From: Gnetum montanum
Lineage: Eukaryota > Streptophyta > Gnetopsida > Gnetales > Gnetaceae
Reading direction: 5' to 3'
DNA length: 64,000 nucleotides
Assembly: GCA_015680685.1 (NCBI GenBank)
Contig: MNCI01004113.1
Span: 157,396 to 221,395, forward strand
Positions within the stretch are counted from its first letter, which is position 1. The number at the start of each line of letters is the position of its first letter. The notes beneath the pieces were generated by a model. The model searched no databases, was not told where the DNA came from, and saw only the letters and a program-made list of their open reading frames with translations. Made by a program: the position numbers and the translations under genes. Below are positions 1 through 9,910 of this stretch, in pieces.

Positions 1-496
1 CGTGTGATAAGTACGACTTAGTTACGAGCACCCACGGGTGTGTACGGCTGGCTAAGGAATCGGCTGCTTATCACACATAGGCTAAATAGGTGCCTCAGTA
101 CGACCACTTCGAGCACTTGCGTTACGTGTGGTGATCCCAGTAATGATTAGCGTTTGGTAAGCCATAGTTGCATAGTTCAGGGTGTGTCCGGTAAGTGGGA
201 ATGGATGCTGATGCTAGTTAATTTAGACTTAGGACATTAGTTAGAGTTAGTTTAGTTTCTCAACCCTTTCCTCTCATAGCTTAGAAGATAAACCTGAAAA
301 ATACAAAAAAATCACATACCTCAGACTTGCTTAACCATACACTGTGACACTTACAAGCAAGCCTGGGAAGACAACGAACGATTAACCCCAAGTGTTTTTT
401 GTGGTGTTAAGGCATTTTGTCTGCGGAGTTCGACCGGATCGCGCGTGCACGCTCGTATTCGTATGGTTGAGTGTAGGGGTACCTTGCCACTCATCA
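1..496 (+). mobile_element. Family A LTR, 3' portion (truncated by window edge)
   Basis: The stretch matches the inner and 3' part of the LTRs of NA1 and NA2, including the GTGTACGGCT and AAGGAATCGGCT units, the TTGGTAAGCC block and the terminal GTAGGGGTACC...CTCATCA. It ends in CATCA at 496. No tRNA-Asp primer-binding site follows, so it is a 3' LTR of an element lying to the left, or a solo LTR. The short open frames across 392-700 are not supported as genes. Confidence 0.85.
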
Positions 497-2069
497 GTTA
501 TGTTACATTTCATTATGCATTTGCTAGTTTCATCTATTTGTGCAATGTTAATTCCCAATTCCTATTGGATGTAGCTATAATTGGATTGCCATATCTATGT
601 CATGTTCATTCATTAGATCATAATTTGCATTCTAATGTTGCAATTTTTATTGTTTTAATTTTACTTCCACTATTATTTTCACACCTCTATGATTATTAAT
701 TTTTGGCTTGAACAATTAAGTTATGTCTTATTTTGATAGTATATGGATTAGGTTTGACATGCATGAGACTATTGTCTTTGTTTATCACATTTTAAATATT
801 GTTGCATATTTTCTTTTCCTCCTATGCACCTATTTATGGATGCCTACTACTTTGCTTGTTAGTTTTCTTAGCATCCATTTGATTTTAATAAGCAGTGATT
901 TATTTTTTTGCATATTTATGTTTTATTTAAATAATGCCTTACTAGAATTAGCCTACTTAGCAGGAAGCTATAGAAATAGATCAAGATTCAAAATACCCAT
1001 AAGAAAAAATTAAAAACCCATAAAAATATTGGTATACACAACTAATTTTAGAGTATGCACAAAATGTATGAAGTACCCAAAACGAATTTGAGTAAATATA
1101 ATGTAAAAATGTAATAAAACCTAGCTTAATCAAGATAATGGGTTTCACAAATAAGTCTACAATTAGACTATGAAAATTAGTAGCTTGTAATTTGTTGATT
1201 GCAATCATACTAGAGTTTTCACTCTTTGACTACAACCTCCTATGATCACATTGGTCTCACACTCTATTGTAGAATATGGAATATTATAAATTTTCCCTTT
1301 GGTGGCCCACTGCAGTAGGTTGCAATTGGCAACTATAGACTGTGGCCTCCTACAACTTGCAGTAGCCTTGTAGTTAGTTGCTTAACCCATATAAACATCA
1401 CAATTGACTTTTAAAGAAAACTACACATAATTATTTTACTCCTATACCTCTTAAGAATACTGAGGATGCAAAATACAACAAAGAGTTGGGTTGATGTCTT
1501 CACCATTAAGTCATGAAAGGAAGATATGATGATTATAGAATGTTGAGTATTTATGATAATAATACATATATGACATTGAATGAGATTATGCTAGTTTGGT
1601 TTGATAGTAATGGGATGAGTGGACTTGTTTATATTATAGTGATTATATGGTGGTTTTAATGCTTAGTTATAGTATGCTTATATGTTGACATGTGTTATGC
1701 AAAATGTATATTCGTGTGAGATGACTTCCAACTTCATGGTTCTATCTCTAAGCTATATAAGAAGTATTTATCATATATTTCATACTTAGTAATATAAAAC
1801 TTATTTTATTTACAAGTGAAGTTAGAAAAACTAGAGTTTTATTGATCAATAGCCTACAAAGTATAGACTAGGATATATTTAATACTTGAAGAGTTGGTTA
1901 TTATGTTCTTTATACTTGTTATATTTGTATGTACTCTTTGGTTCATGCTAATGCATTTTGTTAATGATAAGAACTATTACAAAAATATAACATGTAAGAA
2001 TGTTAAAATTTATTCATTTCAATAACTACTGGATTTAAGATCAATATTGAGGGAAAATTAATTAATCCC
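497..2069. other. AT-rich spacer, no gene seen
   Basis: This AT-rich stretch has only short, low-complexity open frames without codon structure or recognisable domains. I see no LTR boundary, tRNA or conserved motif in it. It is presumably the old insertion target of the flanking elements. Confidence 0.5.
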
Positions 2070-2195
2070 ACTCAATATTGTAAAATCATTGGAGCCCTCA
2101 TGTACCTACCAAATACAAGATTAGATATCAAGTTTGCTATAAACCAACTTGTTGTTGCAATGCAAAGATCAAATTATCATCATATGAAAGTAGTC
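2070..2195 (+). pseudogene. Ty1/copia RT remnant
   Basis: One frame from 2070 reads about 40 residues containing IGALMYLPNTRLDIKFAIN followed by an aliphatic stretch and a histidine pair. This is the hallmark block at the end of copia reverse transcriptase (usually G-x-LMYL-x-x-TRPDI-x-FAV). Nothing else of a copia element could be joined to it, and stops occur on both sides, so it is a short relic. Confidence 0.7.
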
Positions 2196-2353
2196 TTTTT
2201 ATGGTCTTTTTATGGTCTAATCTTCAAATTAATTTCTATAAAGATCTTATAGGTTTAGAAAAATACCAAATGGAGAGAAAATAATCTTGATCATGGTTCC
2301 AAAACAAGGGTTTTAATCCAATTATATGAAAATCCTACAAATTGGTGAAGTAG

Positions 2354-3146
2354 TGATGAGCGGTAAGGTACCCTTATGTGCAACCATACAAATCACAAGT
2401 GTCCATGCATGATATAGTTGAATTCCATGGATGGGACTAGTTGTGCATCTAGATCATTATGTATTGATCATAGTTCGCTATCTTCCCACTTGAACTAGTG
2501 GTATCTTTGTCACGTATGGTTTAGTCCAAAGTGACACATATGATAATTGATGTTGGTCGAATTTATGCTACTACTAATGATAATAAAGAAATCAATTATT
2601 TAAACTAATTAGTAATTGAAAGTAAAGTATAAACTAGCCTATGGGTGATGAGTGTCCATTCCCAACTTATCGTACATGTCCTAAACCAATGAATCCACTA
2701 CAAGGATTACCAAGTGCTATGATATTGGACAAACCAAGTAATAACGCTACTAAAATTATCAAGTGAATGCCTGTTTATGCTCAAAACTAGTCATGCTCAT
2801 TCCATCAATTTATTAATATGCAATGAAATGTAAATATTAACTTAAGTACATGAAAAGTAAATTGCATGGAAAGTAAATCTAATCTAAGTGAATGCGCTGC
2901 AATGAATAAGAATCAATTTTGATCTTATTTTCATTCATGAAATGTGTCTAGGTACGTTACCACTCGAAGAAGACACTGTACAACTAACTCAAATCCACAC
3001 TGTAGGTGCTCACTAACTATTCTCTAAGACTATAGAATAAAACTACAAGAGTTCGGCTACTCTATTAACTAACTGACTTATTCCCAAATTGTGTGCCCAA
3101 ACCATGTGTCAAAGAAAGAATAGAAAGAGGCATTAAAGCTTAATAT
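2354..3146 (-). mobile_element. Family E LTR-like fragment, minus orientation
   Basis: It begins TGATGAGCGGTAAGGTACCC, the reverse complement of the family A/E LTR 3' terminus, and continues with blocks shared with the LTR at 36617-37531 (TGGATTACCAAG-like repeats, a TACTG/CAGTAGG-like block, ACTACAAGAG). The expected other terminus (CATCA next to a PPT) is not visible. At about 3147 the sequence switches to the 3' internal region of family A, so the LTR looks truncated there. Confidence 0.6.
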
Positions 3147-3265
3147 ATAGCCAAATAGGGTTGGATGTCATTTATGTACAGTGTTCACTTTTGTGGTCAT
3201 GAACACTAATGCTATCATATATTGTAGTGTTGATCTGTTCACTGGGCACGTTGAGTCAGTCAACC
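3147..3265 (+). mobile_element. Family A 3' internal fragment, left of the element C insertion
   Basis: From GCCAAATAGG to GTCAACC it matches A1 sequence at about 29868-29983, just before its 3' LTR. The match resumes at 20841 on the other side of element C. The last five bases, CAACC (3261-3265), are the target-site duplication of element C. Confidence 0.85.
3261..3265. repeat. Target-site duplication CAACC, left copy
   Basis: CAACC directly precedes the TGAAAC start of the element C 5' LTR. It is repeated at 20836-20840 directly after the GGTACA end of the 3' LTR. The uninterrupted target can be seen in A1 near 29980. Confidence 0.92.
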
Positions 3266-3407
3266 TGAAACACCACAAAATTCGGAGCTTAGTATTTGCC
3301 CGGCACCAAAAAGGACCCTGAGACTCACGGATGACCTCGGCTACATAAGAAGTCATACGTGGCAGTGTTGGGACTTGAAATGCTTTTTTTTTACTAAGTA
3401 TACTGTG

Positions 3408-3780
3408 CCAGCGTATACACCCAAGTTCACACCTACAGCGTATACGCCTCACTCTACAGCGTATACGCCCAGCACTCCAGCGTGTACGCCCAGGTACTGC
3501 AGATGCATGCACTCGACGACAAAATCTCCAATGACGGCATAAAGATAACACCAAAGAGCAAGAATTGAAGCAAGTGGCCATCCTTCGGCGTATACGCTCG
3601 CATCCGCCAGCGTATACACCCTGCATCCACCAGCGTATACACCCAGCATCCATTAGCGTATATGCCCAGCACTTAGCATCTTCACCTCAGTTCACGCCCA
3701 ACACCTCCAGCATATACGCCTAGTGTATACGCCGACTTGATATAGCATATACGGCCAGTGTATACGCCCAACAGATGTAA
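3408..3780. repeat. GCGTATACGC palindrome array in U3
   Basis: About ten copies of the perfect 10-bp palindrome GCGTATACGC and one-base variants occur here, for example at 3438-3447 and 3459-3468, separated by short C-rich linkers (CCAGCACTCCA). The array ends about 80-100 bp upstream of the TATA box, where regulatory sites of an LTR promoter would lie. Confidence 0.85.
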
Positions 3781-3859
3781 AATATTGTATTTCTATAAAG
3801 TATGTGCACCCGATCAACACGCCACGTGTCCCCCAACCTGAGTCTAGCGTAACAACCTG

Positions 3860-3867
3860 TATATAAA
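3860..3867 (+). promoter_or_regulatory. TATA box of the element C 5' LTR
   Basis: TATATAAA sits in CCTGTATATAAACCC and is conserved at the same place in the 3' LTR (20241-20248). Transcription would start roughly 30 bp downstream. Confidence 0.75.
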
Positions 3868-4458
3868 CCCTGATTTCCAACTTCACCCAGGTCAGTTAGC
3901 AAAATCCCAGAGCAGACCAGAGAACATTTACGCTGCGCAAAAGAGCTGAAACCCTCTTACGCTGGGAAGCCCTGTACGCTGCAGATACAGTCTCTACGCT
4001 CCGTCACCCTGCAAACCAGCCGAGTCATCCCTGTATACGCCGGGGCTTTTCGTCCGCCTTGTGTTCCCACACGACTGTGTTAGACCAATGCACTGTACTT
4101 TGACTCTGTAATACCATTGTTTACATTTGCTGCATAAGTTCTTTTACAATTTTACGTCAATTTCGCCCACGCACAGTTTATGCCCATTTACGCTCAAGCT
4201 CTGTTTTCATCTGTTTTACGCTATTTTATGCTTAGTTCACGCTTGCCACACCGTTTACGCATAACCCAGTGTATAGCATTTTACGTACGCGCGGGGAAAT
4301 CCTTGTCTGATCTACATGCGGACCACCCAAGGTACTCTACCTTCGTGCATTCCAGCTCGCCCTCAGGCGAAGGTAGGGTCTTCTGTACTTGTCCTGCAAT
4401 CCCGCAGCCTCTGTTTTCTTTCCAGCCGGAGACCGACGATTTCAGGGGGTACAGAAAT

Positions 4459-4477
4459 TGGCGCTAAAAGGAGGGCC
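4459..4477 (+). promoter_or_regulatory. Primer-binding site of element C
   Basis: TGGCGCTAAAAGGAGGGCC begins five bases after the LTR end. It starts with TGG, complementary to the CCA end of a tRNA. The form resembles PBSs of Tat-lineage elements. I have not assigned the tRNA species. Confidence 0.75.
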
Positions 4478-4479
4478 TC

Positions 4480-5169
4480 CTAAAACCTTATCTGCAAATT
4501 TCCCAGCGTTTACGCTGTTAAGCGTCTACGTCGCCAACTGCACGCCACTCCCTGCTGAAACCCTTCAGTGGTTACGCTGCCCAGCCTAAAACCTCAGCCT
4601 GTAACTGTCCATCGTCTACGCTGTTCAGTATTTACGCCCCCTCGTAAAAATTCCCACTGAAAACCATATGCTGCCTTGTTTTTACGCTGAGCTTTGCTTT
4701 TACGTTGTGCATCGTTTACGCTTTGCATTATTTACGTCCTACCTTATTTACGCTGTGCATTGTTTACGCCCTGCATTGTTTACTGAGCCTCGTTTACACT
4801 GAACCTTATTTACACTGAGTCTAGTTTACACTCCCTTGTTTTTGTACGCTCCCCTGTTTTCACGCTGCAACTGGTTTACGTTGTGACCTATTTTACGCTG
4901 AGCTTATTTTACGCTCCTCACTTTTACGCTAAGCCTTGTCTTACGCTGTCTTGCTTATGTTGCACCCTTTTTTTATGCTGTACCTTTACACTGTACACTG
5001 TCTGGCATATACACTGAGCCACTTACACCGTAGACTCATCTACGCTCAACGCCTACACTAACGTATATACTGTATACGCTGTCATACGCCGTCAGCTGAA
5101 GTGTATACGCTGTACACTGTGCAATATGCCAATTTCACTCCAGACTGCCATACCCCTTAATAATTCATC
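4480..5169 (+). repeat. Leader with irregular TTTACGCT / GTTTACGCTG array
   Basis: Between the PBS and gag lie some 700 bp packed with dozens of 7-10-base units of the form (G)TTTACGCTG, separated by 5-15 bases. The theme already begins in the LTR (from about 4125). No open frame explains it. Spacing is irregular, so it is not a simple tandem satellite. Confidence 0.85.
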
Positions 5170-8070
5170 ATGAACCCTGTGAACACTACCGGTGCGATGG
5201 CTCACGTAACAGACATCATGGACATCACAACTGTCCAACAGCCCATCGCATAGCACCTGGGAATGTAACCCACAGTGGGGCCCCGCCGATCCCTAAGGTT
5301 ACAGGGGAGAGATCCAACCTCTAACATAATCACCCAGGACCAGTATAATTCTATATGTATTAAAATACAAGCTGGCCTGGCCGTTGACCGAGCTGAAATG
5401 GAAGTGAAGAGGCAGTTCGAACTCTTCTACAGGGGAGGATACGAGTTCACCCCTTCCCCATACGATGTAATCCCCGTCCCTGAACAATATTCGAAACTCG
5501 TCACACAGCTCCTCCTCCACAGGCGCCAGTCGTTATACCAGCCTGCACTAGAGCCTCAGCCAGAGGAGGAGGATGACTTCATTGCTCAATCTGAGCATGA
5601 AGACTCCTACCATACCCTAAGCCCGCAAGTATAGGTTAATCCCATTTTCCATCCTGAGACAGGGGAGATCCTGCTCGTACGACACCTTAGATTCACCCAG
5701 GCTCAAGCCCCACCATCGGAAACAGCAACACTAGTGCATATTCCTCTCCTGAGTGATCACCAACCCAACACCTTCCCTCTCACACTTATCCCTAGTGCAG
5801 TTGCGAGCTCATCCTCACGAGCACTGCCTCCTCACAACAACACAGGTGTAACGTTCCCATCCCGTGTAATATGGATTCCACATGTGATCCCGGCATCTAC
5901 ATCCGCTCATTTCATACTGCACATCCAAACGCATACAGTTCCCCAAACAGCTGTGACCCAACAGGAAGTCCCCGCGCACAACGTGGCGGGACAATGGCCA
6001 GCGAGGGGAGTGTCATCATACCAAGTTCCCCATCACCATGCACGACCCCACATAATCCCACCAACTAATATTCCCCAAGCACAGCCCCAGCTGCAGCAAC
6101 AACAGCCACAACATTTTCCCTACAACGTGCCATCTGTAGTGCAACCCACTGTAACCTTTCCACAAGCACAACCACCACCCGTGCAGCTGTCGGCCTTTCA
6201 GCCCACCATACAACAATCTAACTCGTATAACATACCACAACCCCAAGCCGCAGCATCACCGAGTACCCAAGACTGGGCGGACGCCAAAAAACTAATGCAG
6301 GAGCTCACTGACGAGGTGAAGCGCCTCAAAACAGCCGCTGACGGAGAGCTGAAGGTAGTGGATTTCTACAACAATGACCCCATCAGCCCTTCAGTCCCAC
6401 CTCTAACCTTACCTAAAGGTGTCTCCTTGCCCACATTGACCAAGTACAACGGAGAGACAGATCCCAATGCACATCTCATAACATTTAGACTAGAGTGCGT
6501 GTTGCTCCAGGCATGGCCCCACTCCATACTACGAGTATTCCCCATGTCGCTCGCGGGGAGAGCACTCGACTGGTATCGAGCCCTGCCCAAGAACTCTATC
6601 TTTTCCTTGGATGATCTTTTGCGCCAGTTTGTGACCCGGTTCAAGTACAACTTGAAACCCGAGCCCACGCTGGACAGCCTCATGCAAGTCAAGTAAGCAC
6701 CTCTTGAACCTGTACAAAAGTTTATTCAGAGATGGAGTGCTGCTCTCAACAAGCTACACGAACCAATCTCTCCAACTTATCTGCTTACAATTTTCAAGGG
6801 GGCTGTTAACGATTTCTTCAGGTCCAAATTATATTACCTTAACGCGCGTGATCTTAATCAGGCATTCGTGCAGATAAAAAACATAGAGGAAGCGGCTCAA
6901 AACAACCACGACCCGGCATACTTGGCCTTCAGAAACCAACACACTAAAAAGGATAAAGAGAAAGCCAAAACAACTATAGCAGCGATAGCAGGAGCCCAAC
7001 AAACGAACATCACACCCCAACAAAAACCACCCGCAACCCCTACTAACTACTATAAACCCGCTCCCACAACAGCCCCGGAGTCATCATCATCACAGAACCC
7101 AACAAACCGTACACGCAATTTCGAGAGGAAAGAACCCTCTCAATACACACCTCTGCCAATTAAACCATCCTAGCTCTTTGATCAGCTCCTAAAAGCTGGG
7201 CTGATGACACACAAGTAGTTATCCCCTACGACCATCCAAAGACATGAACGGTTCTGCCAACTCATATAGAACCCAAGCTTAGCAACCCCGGATGAGCCGC
7301 CCATACCCAAAGGCTATAGGATGGATCGCTTCTGCAACTACCATCAACGCAACGGGCACGGAACAGATTACTGCTTCACCCTGAAGCAGGATATCCAGTG
7401 GATGATTGATGATGACAAAATCACTTTTGATGAGGCTAACCTAGTCCAGCCACAGAATCAGGCTATGGGTATGTACAAGGATCCCCTGAACACCCAAGAG
7501 GCCCCGTACATGATTAGCACAATCTACTTCGATGATGATTCCGAGGCAAGTAACATTAACATCATCTACCCTCAAAACACACAAGAAACGTCTCATAGGC
7601 CATTCGTAGTGTGGATTCCTCCCGCCATGACCACACCCATACCCCAATCACCACGCATCCCCTAGTAGCCCTATGTCATCCGTATACCTTCAGCCGTACC
7701 TACATCCTTAAAGCCACTAATCCCTCCCACTCGGCCTGCTCCCTTCGTAGTCCGAGTACCATCGGCCGTTGCAACAGCGGAGGTCCAACCTCCACTGAAA
7801 CCAACCCCGTATGTGGTTAGCACACCTGAAAATCCTAACGATTGTCAAACCTCCCGAGTGCCAAGCCAACCCGGCCCCTACTTCATTAGGGTCCCCAGGC
7901 CGCCTTCTAACCAGTCACATTCAACATCACAACCACAATCCTGCCCGCCTCCATACGTGGTGCACATCCTGAGACAATCTGAAGCTCCGAGATCGGCTCC
8001 ACCTCCACACCACATGCGAGAACATCTAGCTGATAGGCATACACGCAAACGCCTGGAGAAAGAGCGTTAA
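5170..8070 (+). pseudogene. gag: Element C gag (frame kept, nonsense-broken)
   Basis: The most upstream in-frame ATG is 5170 and one frame can be followed to the protease without a frameshift. It is interrupted by ten stops, at 5251, 5266, 5632, 6694, 7171, 7216, 7267, 7663, 7666 and 8068 (seven TAG, three TAA). The order is a basic N-terminal segment, a Pro/Gln-rich stretch (about 5734-6250), then a capsid-like region (6360-6900) with the LTKYNGETDPNAHL and GRALDWYRALP blocks typical of plant gypsy Gag. A Lys-rich hinge follows, then at 7336 a Tat-type knuckle, CNYHQRNGHGTDYC. Gag would package the genomic RNA in cytoplasmic particles. This copy cannot make a full-length product. Confidence 0.85.
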
Positions 8071-8073
8071 CGA

Positions 8074-9318
8074 TTGGCTCTGGGGCCTCCTAAACCTACT
8101 CCACTCAATTCCATACCCATGTCACCGACTAACGATCAGTCAAATGCAGGTAATCAGGATGAACCGTCATCAAAGAAAAATGAACCATATAAAACTATAG
8201 CACAGAGCAAGGATGACAGGCCACTAAAACATGAAATAAAGTTGTTGGGCCCAATGGACCCAATCTCTGCCGACAAGAACGTCTCCAACAGTAGAGACTT
8301 TGCGACGGCTTTAACACAAGTCACCCAAGCGCTGAAACAAAAGAACACTTCTTTGAGCTTGTATGACTTGGTGCTAACATCCCAAACTCATCGGGAAGCT
8401 CTCGTACGCATGCTCACGTCGATCCCGGTCGCTGAGGACTTGCCTCCAAGCGAACCGGCCATTCATGCCGTAATGTATCCATCTCACGGTGCCATCCCTA
8501 AACCCTTGAGCTTCCACGATGATAACATCAAAGTAGACAAGAAGACGGGGGAAACAACGAAAATCCCCATGTTCATAACAATACAAGTAAACCAGTTCAA
8601 AATACATAGAGTCCATGTAGATGATGGGGCGGCCACAAACGTTGTACCCTATCCCATCATTGAACAACTGGGGTTTACTGACTTAATTAAACCTACGACA
8701 ACAACATGTTTAAAGTCATTCAGCGGGTCACGTGTACTGGTCAAAGGCACGATAACCTTAGACTTCATAGCGGGAGACCAGTTCCCCACATCCGCCGACT
8801 TCCTGGTTGTCGATGAGATGCCAGGGTTCAACTTGATTTTAGGAAGACCCTGGTTGGGCCAACTGAGAGCCATTTCTTCCCCTATACATCAGGAGATTCA
8901 CCTACCCTATGAGGGCGGTGAAATCTTCATACATGGGGAAGCGGTCACTCCCATTATTTCATCGCACATGGACAACGACCAAGGCTCCGAAGTTGAACTC
9001 GCAAAGTCTAGTCAAAATGATGCAAACGAGCCACAAATAGTGGGTGGTAAATCTTCGAACATGGGACAAGAGCCTCCTAAAACTGAAACACCCGCATCTA
9101 ACACTTTATTCACATCGTCTCATGAAGAAATCAACACGGAAACAATGACGGACACTGAAGCACCTGAAAATACCGATACCGAAAACATTCAATCGGACGT
9201 CTCCTGGACTGAATTGCCATTCAACGTGATCAGCGAAGGAGACGCAGAATACAAAATCGTACCAGCCAATACACCCCCTGACATAAAAATAAAGAAAATC
9301 AAAAAACAATTAAAATAA
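8074..9318 (+). pseudogene. Element C aspartic protease region
   Basis: This open stretch of 414 codons is in the same frame as gag, separated from it only by the TAA at 8068. The protease core lies at about 8560-8890. The catalytic motif reads VDDGAATNVV (usual plant form D-G-G/S-A), followed by the flap region and the closing LILGRPWL block near 8836-8859. The C-terminal 140 codons are acidic and low in complexity. It would cleave the Gag-Pro and Pol precursors. The frame ends TAA at 9316-9318, well before RT at 14.9 kb, so pol must be reached by splicing or by separate initiation. Confidence 0.85.
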
Positions 9319-9910
9319 AACTACGTAACTACTATACATCCGAAACGACGTTAAACTACAGTTCGTCCAAAACGACGTTAAACTACATGCAGTCCGAAAT
9401 GACATTAAACTATAATAGAGCCAAGAACATTATTAAACCACACCCTTTGTCCGGAAAGACGTTAAACTATCACGTCCGCGATGACATAAAACTAGCCACA
9501 ATCAGAAATGGTTGGTCCACCAAGAAACTTATCCGCTTTATCCAAAATATTGCTCGTTTACAATGGGGCCCGGAATGGCCTTAAACTACGCATAGTGGCC
9601 CGAAATGGCTTTAAACTACTGCAAATTAGGCCCGAAATGGCCTTAAACTAGCACATACCCTGTCTTCCTTTTTACGTACCATTTATCATTATTTCAGTGC
9701 ATTACATTTAAATAGAAAAGCAAATCCAAAAACATCTTAACATCGTGTCGTGTGTGCAACCAAATTTAAAATCAACAAAAATTTTCTTACATACAACATT
9801 GTTCAATTACAAGTTTCAACTGTTTTCATCCATTTCAGAATTTCCAAATTACATTTTCCGTATAAATCTGACTCGAACAACAAAACAACTAAAACTCAAA
9901 AATCAAAACA
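9319..9910 (+). repeat. Spacer with TTAAACTA repeats
   Basis: From 9325 to about 9655 there are roughly ten units of about 25-45 bp. Each carries a variant of GTCCG-AAA-CGACG-TTAAACTA, later GGCCCGAAATGGCCTTAAACTA. The same motif recurs beyond the antisense gene (14697-14790) and after pol (18187-18600). From 9660 to 9910 the sequence is AT-rich and is downstream (3') of the antisense gene. Confidence 0.8.

Larger units (their letters stand above)
3266..4453 (+). mobile_element. Element C 5' LTR (1188 bp)
   Basis: It pairs with 19623-20835. It begins TGAAACACCACAAAATT and ends GGGGGTACA, followed by a five-base spacer and the PBS. It contains a U3 array of GCGTATACGC palindromes, a TATA box at 3860 and a T-rich, TTTACGC-rich R/U5. 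The two LTRs differ by scattered substitutions and small indels in the palindrome array, so the insertion is not very recent. Confidence 0.93.

Noticed and set aside
392..1013. Hydrophobic small ORFs (60-96 aa) right of the first LTR
   Set aside because: AT-rich sequence produces Phe/Leu/Ile-rich frames by chance; they overlap the LTR end and show no conserved feature.
2354..3146. Solo LTR of family E
   Set aside because: Only one terminus is visible and no target duplication can be defined, so it is listed as a fragment.
4180..5130. CRISPR-like array of short repeats
   Set aside because: Units of 7-10 bp with irregular 5-15-bp spacing in a eukaryotic LTR element; there are no fixed-length spacers or cas genes.
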